Positions 35,108 through 44,837 of a stretch of DNA of 64,000 bases are shown here, piece by piece. The stretch comes from Anisus vortex (lineage: Eukaryota; Mollusca; Gastropoda; Planorbidae), in the NCBI GenBank assembly GCA_949126835.1, contig OX421505.1, positions 8,626,587 through 8,690,586 on the forward strand, written 5' to 3'. Each line of letters begins with the position of its first letter. Within the stretch, counting starts at the first letter, position 1. The notes under the pieces were generated by a model. The model saw only the letters and a program-made list of their open reading frames with translations. It did not search any database and was not told the DNA's origin. The position numbers and the translations under genes are program-made.

Positions 35108-35265
35108 TTACAGACGTTCCTTCTAGATAGAAGATTATTACGTCCACTAGGCCCAAAACTCCTGCAGGGCGACAGGGATCCGTCGGTGGCAGGGCTAGAA
35201 CCCGCGACTTGTCAATTGGTTTTTGGTTGACAGTCCGGTGAACTAACCGCTGGACCAGCCGGATT
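35108..35265 (-). repeat. tRNA-derived SINE family C, best copy
   Basis: The minus strand begins CCGGCTGGTCCAGCGGTTAG, with TTCACCGGACTGTCAACC and a B-box-like GGTTCTAGCCC, then GGGCCTAGTGGACGTAATAA and the hairpin CTTCTATCTAGAAG, GAACGTCTGTAAAC. The 3' end is shared with family B. Confidence 0.75.
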
Positions 35266-35993
35266 GTATCTGTTTATCTATCTGTTAACTGTGCATGTAA
35301 ATATCTCTATCTCTATATTTCTGTACGCCTTGTGGGTCTATAGTCTATAGTATATAGTCTATATAGTCTATAGTCTATCCTTACAGTTATTACATACCAT
35401 GGACTGCATACCTTGTTTATTTCCCCAATAATGATGTGAGAGAAACACTTGAGTCTATATATAAACGTATAACCTGACAGGTACGCTTATCTTATCTCTT
35501 GTGATAACACGCAGGCGCGCTTTACATTTACCCTCTAAATTGATCCACTGGTCTAACCATTGCATTTATATATTCAAGAGTTTTTAAGCGATGCATCTCC
35601 ATCGGCTCAGGCAACCCATTCAAAGCCTGAAACGAAAGAGATAGAAATTAATACTTAGATGTTTTTAAAAAAAAAAAAGATACATGATTTTCAATCTTTT
35701 CGTCTCGATAAATGGACTAATCAAATCTTATGTTGTAGTGTAGTGCTCAATGTATTATTAATACTTTTTAGGTTCCATTCCTAAATTTAATATATATATA
35801 TATATAACTACATTTTAAAGATTTGATACTAACTACTAACACGCCTTATGTCTATTTTATAACTCTTAATGTGCTACAAATAAGTTTACTTTGCTAAATC
35901 TGACAGAAGACGTTATATAATAATAAAGTTCTGACTATATATATCAACTGTTTAGTTGCATGTTAATATTATCTTTTCTTCGGTTACATGGAT
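35266..35993. other. no gene seen
   Basis: TATAGTCTATAG repeats at 35335-35385, a weak family B trace near 35580-35630 and a (TA)n at 35795-35808. Confidence 0.45.
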
Positions 35994-36150
35994 GAAGACG
36001 CTCCTGAAATAAAGAAGATTATTGCGTCTTAAACTCATGCGTGGTTTGAGTCTAGTCCTGCAGTTTTATCAGTGTTTTAAATTATGTTAAGTTACTGCTT
36101 TTCTTTCTTTATTCAAGTAACCCATTCCATGCCCCTTTGCGACATGAGAA
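35994..36150 (-). repeat. family B copy
   Basis: Antisense: AGACGCTCCTGAAATAAAGA, CTCATGCGTGGTTTGAGTCT, ATCAGTGTTTTAAATTATGT and CAAGTAACCCATTCCATGCC. Confidence 0.65.
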
Positions 36151-36275
36151 CAATAAGTAGACTACTCATATGAAATTATTCGGCATAAGGTATAGGAAAA
36201 GTCGTTTGATCCTTTTTTATCTTAGCTATGTAATAGAGTGTTGATCAAATGTATTGGCTGGGTACGGCACCCCAT

Positions 36276-37507
36276 TTAAGGGGTATTCAACTCGGGTACT
36301 GATTTTTAGGTTTTACTTAATTAAATAAGTTCAACCATTTCTGTATACAAAAATGCCACTCTTATAGTAAAAAGCGCAATAGTTTTTTGTATATATTTTT
36401 TTAAATAGTATGTATGTAGCCAAGCGGTGAAAAAAAAATTAAAATTTGTGCATGTTTGACACCTCGAAACTCAAAGTAAAAAAGCAAAATGCTTATAGTT
36501 CTTTATACTAATAGATACGTAGTTTTATCCTACGCAATAATCAACTACATTTGGTCGAGAGAAAAAAAAAAGCAATTTATTTTGAATTTTTAAAAGAAAA
36601 AAATGTTTTTTTCATGTTTTTCTGACTTTTTGCGTTTTTCAAAAAATATTCATTTTTACTTCTTCTTCTTACAAGTTTCACATTTATTACCATATTCTAT
36701 TAAAACTTTGCCATTTTTATCTTGATACTAATTAGAATAACTTGAACTAGCTAAATTTAAGTATTAGTTGGTTAATTTTATATTATAGAAAAAATGCTGA
36801 GTATAATTATTTTATTGTTTTTATAGGTATAGTATGTATTTTTTGTTAAAAATGTTTTTTTTACGAACTAATCAAAATGAAATTTTGTATCAGTATTCCT
36901 TATACTATTGCTAATAAATTTCATGTTGATTGTTATATTAAGTGCTTGATAAATATCTTGTTTTTTAAACTTTTCTTACTTTTTTGCGTTTTACTCAAAA
37001 TAATTATTTTATACCTTATTTTTACTACTCCTCTCACATTATTTTACCGATTGTATTGAGACTTTGTAATTTTTATCTAAGCACCTATTACAACAGCAAG
37101 TTCCACTTAGATTTTGGAATTTTTGTTTAATTTTAATTTTATGGACGCAAACGTTGAGTTTTTTTGCAAATAATTAACTATTTAAAATGTGCCTTAAGAA
37201 AAAATTAATAAAAAATTAAATATTTTAAATTTTAAAAAAGTGGGTGGAACATTCTGTTGTAAATTCATATCTTTACTACATGTATCTAATTGTGTATTTG
37301 TAGGTGTAAAGGTTATAGAGGAGATATATTTTTAAAAACACCTATAAAATCCAATATGGCGGCGGTTGCCATGGCAACCAATGCATAAATTATTTTTTTT
37401 AACTGATTGCCCTTAATGATATTCCATACTTGTTATGTGGTTAAAGTTTCAGACGTTTTGGTCGGTAAATTCAAAAAAAGTGCCTAAAACGTGCCCCCCA
37501 GCCTTAA
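36276..37507. mobile_element. candidate non-autonomous TTAA element
   Basis: TTAA (36276-36279) is followed by GGGGTATTC; at the other end, read inward on the minus strand, TTAA (37504-37507) is followed by GGCTGGGGGGC. Both ends therefore read TTAAGG, as do the ends of the transposase-bearing element at 44315-47241. The 1.2-kb AT-rich interior has no gene. The inverted repeat is very short, so this is tentative. Confidence 0.3.
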
Positions 37508-37534
37508 GTTATAATTTTATGCCGTTTTTTACAT

Positions 37535-37654
37535 CAGGGGTCGGCAACCTAAGGCACGCGTGCCACACTTGGCACGCAGATCGATTTTAGGTGGCACTCG
37601 AGGATTTAGAAAACCTAGTTTGGAACACTATTAGCAAATGGTTGCCGACCCCTG
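37535..37654. mobile_element. 120-bp hAT-type miniature element (family D, short form)
   Basis: Perfect 15-bp inverted ends CAGGGGTCGGCAACC / GGTTGCCGACCCCTG. Flanks TTTTACAT (37527-37534) and ATTTACAT (37655-37662) match at 7 of 8 bases. The interior keeps the GGCACGCGTGCCACAC and GGTGGCACTCGAGG phrases of the family. Confidence 0.85.
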
Positions 37655-37662
37655 ATTTACAT

Positions 37663-38929
37663 TAAATTGCATGTTCTTGTTAAAAAAAATATTTCTATAT
37701 ACAAAAAACAACAACAACAATGAATTAGTGTCATGTCTGAAATTTTAACAACATAACGCCCATCAGCCTTTCTTTTATTTTCACCACACTAAGGAAAGGT
37801 ACCCCATCAGAAGAGCGAAGATTCAGTGTAACCTTCCAGGCGTTAGTACCCAAACTCACTGGACTCGAACCCAGGACCTACCTGTAGTGGCACTCCACTC
37901 ATGCGTATCCCTACAGAACTGGCCATGCATCTCATACAAACAACTAGTTGAGCATAGATTTTTTCTTTTAATTTAGACCACTTCGACTATTGTTTCTCTT
38001 TTATACCTTTCCACTTACCGTTCTTTCCATCAAACCATGTTTCTTGCCATCATTTGTTTCTACCGCCTTCTCTCTATCTCTCTGTCTCATTCTGTATCAT
38101 TCTCTCTTCCTCCCTCCATCCCAATCTTCTGTTCTTCCCTCCCCCCCCCCTCCTCACACCGCCATCCATTTTCCTTCTGTATTTATTTCTCCACTATCTC
38201 GGTTAACCTCTTGACTTTATCATGATATATAATGTTATCAAAAAGATTTGACCGCGGCAAAAAAAAAAGTGTATTTTTGGAACAATTGCCAGGCTTCAAG
38301 ACTTCTGCTACACAATTTCGAACTGTTTTGTTTTCCAGATATCTTGACGTCTGCGTGAGAGAGAAAATAAACAAAAGTTCAAAAACGTTGTCCTATCCGG
38401 CATCTTTTTTTTTAAATTTAAATTTGTAAGAAAGACTTGCATTGTGTGCCAGAATTTTCCCCGACATTTGAGCCAAAAGGAGACTTTATAGTTTCATAGA
38501 AATAATCGAACGATGCCTTGCTCTTTAAGGACACAGATAAAGAACTTTCAGTATGCGCCCTACCGAAAGTGCCCCCACTCCCTTGCATCGCTATCTAATT
38601 TCTTTAATTAAAATGAGAGAGAGAGACAGATAGACAGACAAACAAGAACAGTTGGTGAAGCTACTGATAAACGCCGGTGGGCGGACAAGAATGCAATCGT
38701 CATAAGGTGGAGGTTGGGGGGGGGGGTAGTCACGTGGTTGGAAGGTCACGTGATTCGCCGATAGAAATAGTAACATTGCATACACTCGCATCGTTTCAAG
38801 TTTAAAGTTTATAGGTGGCGGGTATGGCAGTCTGGAGTATTAGTAGACCTACTAAACTTGGACTGTGGTTTCCGTTTATGTATTGTTTCTTTACCCAATG
38901 CGCCTCAACGATGGCGAAGTGTGGAAAAA
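37663..38929. other. no gene seen
   Basis: 37795-37890 has a possible SINE trace (ACTCGAACCCAGGACC, a B-box complement). 38065-38150 is pyrimidine-rich, and a G run lies at 38717-38726. No coding signal. Confidence 0.45.
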
Positions 38930-39180
38930 AAGAAAACCACCGATACGCTTACATTAGGATCACACCGGTGGGCTAGTTGCCCAGCTAGTTGCGTGTCTGC
39001 GGATTATTGCACTGTCGCAGAGCTCCGAGACACGATGGGGAGGAAGCAATGAGCGCAACAGCCGCATATCAACCCCGATCTGGTGCCTGGATGCCCAGAC
39101 CTATAGTCTGGGATTTGATCTACCGTGGGACAGAGCAGGTATACGAGACAAGCCACCACGTTAATGATTCAAGGGGAATA
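38930..39180 (+). repeat. GC-rich dispersed repeat family F, copy 1
   Basis: It shares an ordered series of phrases with 60598-60870: GGCGAAGTGTG, ACCGATAC, CACCGG.GGGC, GGGGAGGAAGCAAT, GGTGCCTG, ACCTATAGT and GGTATACG. Origin unknown; it is more GC-rich than its surroundings. The small open frames across it are not conserved between the copies by eye. Confidence 0.5.
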
Positions 39181-39540
39181 AATACTTCCGCAGTTGAGGG
39201 AGTGAAGTGTAGATTGTGGGGCCTCACCACTCTCCATAATTTATGTAATTTCTTAGGTTGTGTTTTTTCTTTTCATCGATCATTTGATGTCAACCATCGT
39301 TTATAAGACGAATGGTCTGGTACAATTCAAGTATATTCTTATGTAGTTGGAGCCGTGCATCGCCTTACAGATGATTGTACTTCGAATCCGGGTAATAAGA
39401 CAACAACCCCGATAGGAGCTATCGGAGTATTGCATAACTCAGCATAACTAGTAACGTTATAAGAGGCAGGCTGGTTGTGCCGCTAGTATTCCGAACTGTC
39501 AACACGAAGACCTGGGTTACAACCCTTACTCTGTTTAATC

Positions 39541-40610
39541 CATAGGTTCTCAACCTTTTTCGGCTCACCGGTCCCCTTTACATTTTTTTTCCGCTCACCG
39601 CCCCCCACCCCAACTTAATTTTAATTAAATATTATTATAATTAATTCTAAAACAAATTTATTTGTATTATTAAGTTAGGAATATAAGGGACTTATTTAAT
39701 AGTACTATATCATGCTATTTCAGTAATTATTAATGTTTAACATATAAACTCCTTAAATGGACAAAACAATTAATGCAGGAAATGTTTATTTACAACTGTT
39801 TAACGTAAATTATTTAAATGCTCTAATAACTAAATCTTGTTATAAATACCATAATATTGAATGTGTATAAAGAAAAAATAATAATCAGTATTATTTGTTT
39901 TATTACAAAGCATAACTTGTTCGGCATCACTATTGAATTAAATGTGGAAACATTTGTTAATTAAAGGGATATAATTAACCCGTTTCATTTGAGCTAATAT
40001 TTCTGCATTTTTTCTTCCATAAAAAAAATAAATTGCTTACATTTATAACTTTGAAATGATCAAACTGTAAAAAGTATTTGAAAATTAAATAAATATTATA
40101 TGACTAAAGAATTTATATGTATATTTTCAAGCATTACAATAACTACGCATTTTGTATGATTACTACGTATCTATACCGCTTAAGGGTACTTTAACTTATT
40201 TACCTAATAAACTCAAACGGATTAAAGGAGATCTAGGTAAAACTGAGATCAAAATATCATTAATATTAGCAGATGATATGATGATTGTCCGGTGAACCTA
40301 CAATAGGACCAGCCGGCCGCACACTATATTGCTAAATACTACCCCTACTTCATTGCGATTCCTATTTCTTATTAGTTTAATAATATGTATGCCTAATGTT
40401 GGGGGATATCAAATATTTAGCAGCCCTTGTGTTTACATATTTCATCCAAAAACGAATCGATTCAAATAGCTTAGGTGTTCAAATTATATCAGGTACGTTT
40501 GTACCGCCCACTTGCTCTTCACCGCCCCCTTATCGCCCACGGAATATCAGCGCCCCCCTTAAGCGTCTCACCGACCCCGGGCGCGATAACGCCCCCGTTG
40601 AGAACATATG
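39541..40610. mobile_element. 1.07-kb non-autonomous hAT-type element
   Basis: 14-bp inverted ends CATAGGTTCTCAAC and CATATGTTCTCAAC (one mismatch). Flanks GTTTAATC (39533-39540) and GTCTAATC (40611-40618) match at 7 of 8. Both sub-terminal regions are rich in CACCG and CCCCC; the centre is AT-rich and non-coding, with a possible SINE C remnant near 40283-40317. Transposition would depend on a hAT transposase elsewhere. Confidence 0.85.
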
Positions 40611-40618
40611 GTCTAATC

Positions 40619-41561
40619 CCTTAATGCCCTGCTAGATGTTTGGGCAATGGACGTAATAATAGTCTGTATTGAAAGAAACTTCTGCAAACTCAGTGTAATA
40701 CATATCAGCTAAAACAGAGGATTTATGTGTTATTGAGCATCATAATGGACACACAATCCCCAAAACTCCATAACCAGTAAAAAGAAAACACAGATAAACT
40801 CAAGAAAAGGCCTTATGTTTATCACAAATTTTGTTTCCAAACAATATAAAAAAAAAACCACAACAACCAGAAACCTGTGTTTAAAATATAAACAGCATAT
40901 TGCAACGATAAAACATTAACAAATGCGTCGAGTACTGTAATGTACAACTATTTATTTATAGAGTTACTGCCCTTGTTATAATTTCCAAAAATATTTTTTT
41001 TTAATTTATTTAATTTTTTTTAAAATTTATTTCTATAAAACTGTTGAGAAATGGATTGCTTTTCCTTGTGCATCGAATTTAGCGGGAAAAATACTTGGTC
41101 TGACGTCTGCCAAGTAGATTTGCACGGCTGCCTAATGGGAGGGAAAGGAAGACGAAAAACAAAAAAAACAAAACATTCTAGCTTCCCTACAAATAAAAAC
41201 ACACACTTTAAAACCCACTGAGAAACAAGACTCAGCGCAGATCGTCTGCACGGGACTGTTATTTGTTTTTTCCTTTCCCGCCAAAAAAAAAACTAACAAC
41301 AGAAAAAAAGATACTCGCTCTGCGTGTTGGGGAATTTCCGATTATACTAAATGAATACTGCGCATGTGGTTGACAAATAGCACGCAATAATATATCCCTA
41401 CGCTGTTTCTTGTTCCGGTCACGTGTTAGTCGTCTGTACTGTTTAAACTACGTTCTAATGAAACAGAAGATTATATGTTTCGAAAATAAAAGGAATAAAC
41501 TGTCTCAAATCTACTTGAATTTGTTTTTATTGATATAATGTGTCTTGCATATTCAAAGACT
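40619..41561. other. no gene seen
   Basis: AT-rich spacer with A and T runs. The 60-residue minus-strand frame at 41020-41202 has no recognisable domain. Confidence 0.45.
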
Positions 41562-41772
41562 ATGGGGGCAGCGCGTTCGACTGGCGAACCCAAGGTCCGG
41601 GGTTCGAATCCTGGTGCAGGCTAGGATTTATTCCCGGGATTGGAGGTAGTCCCTGAGTGGGTATCTGACCTTAGTGTAAGGTAGAGACGGCTGTGCATAG
41701 TTTTGGCCATACAATCACCTAGTATGCCGTGGCCACAGAAAATAGTGAACGCTACTTCACCGGCCTTATGGA
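41562..41772 (+). repeat. SINE family A, sense arm of an inverted pair
   Basis: tRNA-like head with B box GGTTCGAATCC, CTAGGATTTATTCCCGGGAT, and the 3' region GTATGCCGTGGCCACAG...GAACGCTACTTCACC. It is joined directly to an antisense copy. Confidence 0.75.
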
Positions 41773-41870
41773 TTTGGGTAGACTCAGGAACACCCTGCAG
41801 ACCCGGGAAAAAATCATTAGCCTGCACCAGGATTTGAACCCAGGATCATCATTACGCCAGTCAACCCAGG
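41773..41870 (-). repeat. SINE family A, antisense arm of an inverted pair
   Basis: Contains GGGTAGACTCAGGAACACCC, CGGGAAAAAATCATTAGCCT, the B-box complement GGATTTGAACCCAGG and TTACGCCAGTCAAC. Confidence 0.75.
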
Positions 41871-43107
41871 AATCTGAACCTGTAACAAGACTGTTTTTAG
41901 AAGCACTAAAAAAAAAATTAAAAAAAACTTGCAAAAATACAAAATACGATACTTTGAATTTAAGACGTCGTCAATGACTCTGAGAGGAACATAAGCTTGT
42001 ACCTACACACACACAGACATACCCCGTACCCACACAGACACACACAGTGAAAGCCTGACACAGACATAGAAATCACAATGACAGACACTAAATACTAAAA
42101 TGCTCACCATAAAGTCAACAGCATTTGAAAAAAAATGGAACTCAAAATGTCCACAGCAAATAGAAAAGAAAACAAAAAGGCATAAAGAATGCTTTTATGG
42201 TTGATGCATAAAATAAATCACTCGAAATTGCCAGAACACATTACATCTTCTTTTTTTTACAAACAGTTTGTATCTAACTCTTTCACACATTAAACCATTT
42301 AACAACTTTTATTTTTTTACACACATGGTTAGCTCAGCAATCTTATCTTGTATAAGAACAAACATATTGTACAAATCAACGTATTGAAAAAGAAACAACA
42401 ACAAATAAAAGATAGAAACAAACAACAACACAGCAACAAACAACAACACAGCAACAGTATTAAAAAACTAACCCAGCCACTTTGTAAAAGAAAGATTACA
42501 GTGGCCAAATAGACTGTCTAGAATATAATCTTTTTATTGAATTTACAATGATACTTTTTTTTATATATATTATCTAAGAAATTTTGGATTCCTCGTTCCA
42601 CATGCTTTCTAATCCAGCAACCACAAATACATTCTGCCAACTTTGTGCGTGTATCGGTAATTAGATTTTTGTTTTATTTTGATTGGTTTAAACTAGTATG
42701 TGATAAGTCTAAATAATCAATACACCGAGTCTGTACAGAAAATACAGGTGTGTTCCCCAACGATGCTGTTACAGTTACATAGGAAATGCGTGTTTAAAGT
42801 GCTGCGTTTATTTCTTTGTGTTTTTAACACTTGCAGTCTTTTTCTGGATTGGAGTGTTGAGAGGGGGGAGATAAATGGGTAAGGTGTTAGTGGGGAATGC
42901 TGGTACACTGGTACACCTGTACAAGTTGTGACCTCCTGACCTTGTAGTAGTCATGAGTTTATGGTAGAAAGATTTCCAACTTGGCAGGAAAAGGTTCTAG
43001 TGAATCCTATAAATAGAATACGTTACCGTTTCGTGAGTGGCTTCACGTCAAATTTGGTTGGTTGCACTTACCTACATTCGTGTGTTTATATGTCATTTCT
43101 TTAGTTG
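41871..43107. other. no gene seen
   Basis: CA-rich short repeats (42005-42050) and (AACAACA)n near 42395-42455. No coding signal. Confidence 0.45.
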
Positions 43108-43289
43108 AATGGGCCGTATTGCTGCTGAGAGTTAACACCCTTGCCCCTTATACAAGTCAATCTTATATACCGTAATTGTAAAGATTGCTGCTGAGAGTTA
43201 ACACCCTTGCCTCTTATACAAGTCAATCTTATATACCGTAATTGTAAAATGGGCAAGGGTGTTAACTCTCAGCAGCAATACGACCCATT
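43108..43289. mobile_element. 182-bp foldback element with internal duplication
   Basis: Long inverted ends of about 35 bp, containing GCTGCTGAGAGTTAACACCC. Inside, an inverted-repeat arm plus its spacer (TTATACAAGTCAATCTTATA...CCGTAATTGTAAA) is tandemly repeated once, so the arm occurs twice in direct and once in inverted orientation. No clear target duplication is seen. Non-coding. Confidence 0.75.
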
Positions 43290-43358
43290 GACTGGACACT
43301 GTTAGTTATTGTTCTTTTTTTTATATTACTTTCCCGTTAGTTTAGATTGAAATTGTTT

Positions 43359-43439
43359 TTAACCCTTACAGTCCTGGGCGCGTATACAGCGGAACTGAAG
43401 GCAGCATAGATAGAAGTAGGTCGGTACGGGAAGGGTTAA
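43359..43439. mobile_element. 81-bp TTAA miniature element, copy 2
   Basis: Same length and orientation as 18822-18902; differs by about three bases (GTCCTGGGCG, GTATACAGC, ACTGAAGG). Confidence 0.75.
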
Positions 43440-43532
43440 TAAGCCGCTACAACTACTAACGGTGTTTTGAAATAAAAGTTTCCCTAAATAGAAGAAACTA
43501 TGTATCGAAAGTTAGGTTTAGTTATCACTTGC

Positions 43533-43922
43533 AGACCTAGTTCATCCATAGGGCTAGTGAAGCAGCGTCAACAAGTCTTAGTGTTTTGGACCAAATCATG
43601 CGATGAGATTGCGTGTTCAGCACAACGCCCAGCTGCTTTTTTATTATGCTCCAAAGAATATCGGATACCGATAATAATGGGGATTTATAAAGCGCGATAT
43701 TCCATGGGTGGCGTACTGAGCCAAGGTGAAAGATGGGATTTGTTCCCGGGATTAGAGGGTGTGTCTTGAGTCTACCCAGATCTGATGGATATCAGGCAAT
43801 GATAAAGATAAAGTAAAGGGCAGCTGAGCATTGTGCTGACCACACGATCCCCTAGTACATGCCACAGAAACTGGTCCTCGCCGCTTCACCGCCACTATGA
43901 TGACTTTGGTTCGAAGGGTACT
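43533..43922. repeat. inverted pair of SINE family A copies
   Basis: The left arm is antisense (43533-43660: CATAGGGCTAGTGAAGCAGC, CAGCACAACGCCCAGCTGC). The right arm is sense (43725-43922: GGGATTTGTTCCCGGGATTA, GAGTCTACCCAGATCTGATG, CCGCTTCACCGCC). Confidence 0.6.
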
Positions 43923-44038
43923 CTACCTACTTACTGCTCCGTGTTATTACATTTAGTCATGCTCAGATGCCCCATAGTGTGTGCATTATCCTAAAGTTGA
44001 ATTAATTGCATGCACCATTTTCTTAGTGTCGTTTGACT

Positions 44039-44191
44039 CAGCGCCCTCTTGTTTTTCGGAAGGTACCCAACAGAGCATGTCATGACTCAGTTACACACTC
44101 CATTGTAAAGACAACAAGAACAAAAAAACTCCAAGAGTTGGTACCTGACATCGATCCCAGTGTCCCACAGAAATTCAATTTGAGGGCGCTG
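44039..44191. mobile_element. candidate 153-bp miniature inverted-repeat element
   Basis: Ends CAGCGCCCTC and GAGGGCGCTG are perfect 10-bp inverted repeats, but no flanking duplication is visible. Confidence 0.35.
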
Positions 44192-44679
44192 ATCAGAGTG
44201 AGATCTGAGTGATAAAAGGATAGATCTATTCTGAGCTATTTGGAATCCTTTTATGGGATTTTGCTATAATCTTTTACCTCTTTTCAGCCTTATCCCCTGA
44301 GGCAAAAGAGTCTTTTAAGGTGATGATAAATCTTTGTAAACACGGTGTTATAACAAAATTTGGCCAAATGGGATAACACTTGATTTAAAAACTACATTCA
44401 TCTGTGAATAATGATTAGCAATTTGTTTTTATAATTTAGAGCGATAAATAGGTTTAATTACAAATTTTAAAAGGTCACTAATGTTGACTTTTATCTAATT
44501 ATATATGCATAATTTTCAAAACTTAATAACTTTTCCCCTAATTAACCGATTTCAATTATTTTTTCGGAATATTATTAATCTTATCAAGCAGAAGATTTCA
44601 TTGAAATATATTTGTTTACCACATAAACTTCAATTTCATTGGTTCTTATTTTTATACACAAGAGCTAAGCTACGATTTC

Positions 44680-44697
44680 AACCAATCAGAGCGCTTC
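44680..44697. promoter_or_regulatory. CCAAT-type box upstream of the transposase gene
   Basis: AACCAATCAGAGCGC lies about 150 bp upstream of the transposase ATG inside the element. It could bind a CCAAT factor; this rests on sequence resemblance only. Confidence 0.3.
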
Positions 44698-44837
44698 TTT
44701 CAAAGCTGCCATGGCATTACATTTATGTACATCCTCTCATGCTGTTTTTGATTTCCTACTAACAGTGCATATTTCATTGTGTTTTTTAAATCTTTTATTT
44801 GTGTATATTTCTGTTTATTGATTTATATTTCTAAACG

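Noticed and set aside
36877..37059. Small membrane-protein-like open frame
   Set aside because: AT-rich sequence inside a candidate non-autonomous element; hydrophobic residues follow from T-rich codons.
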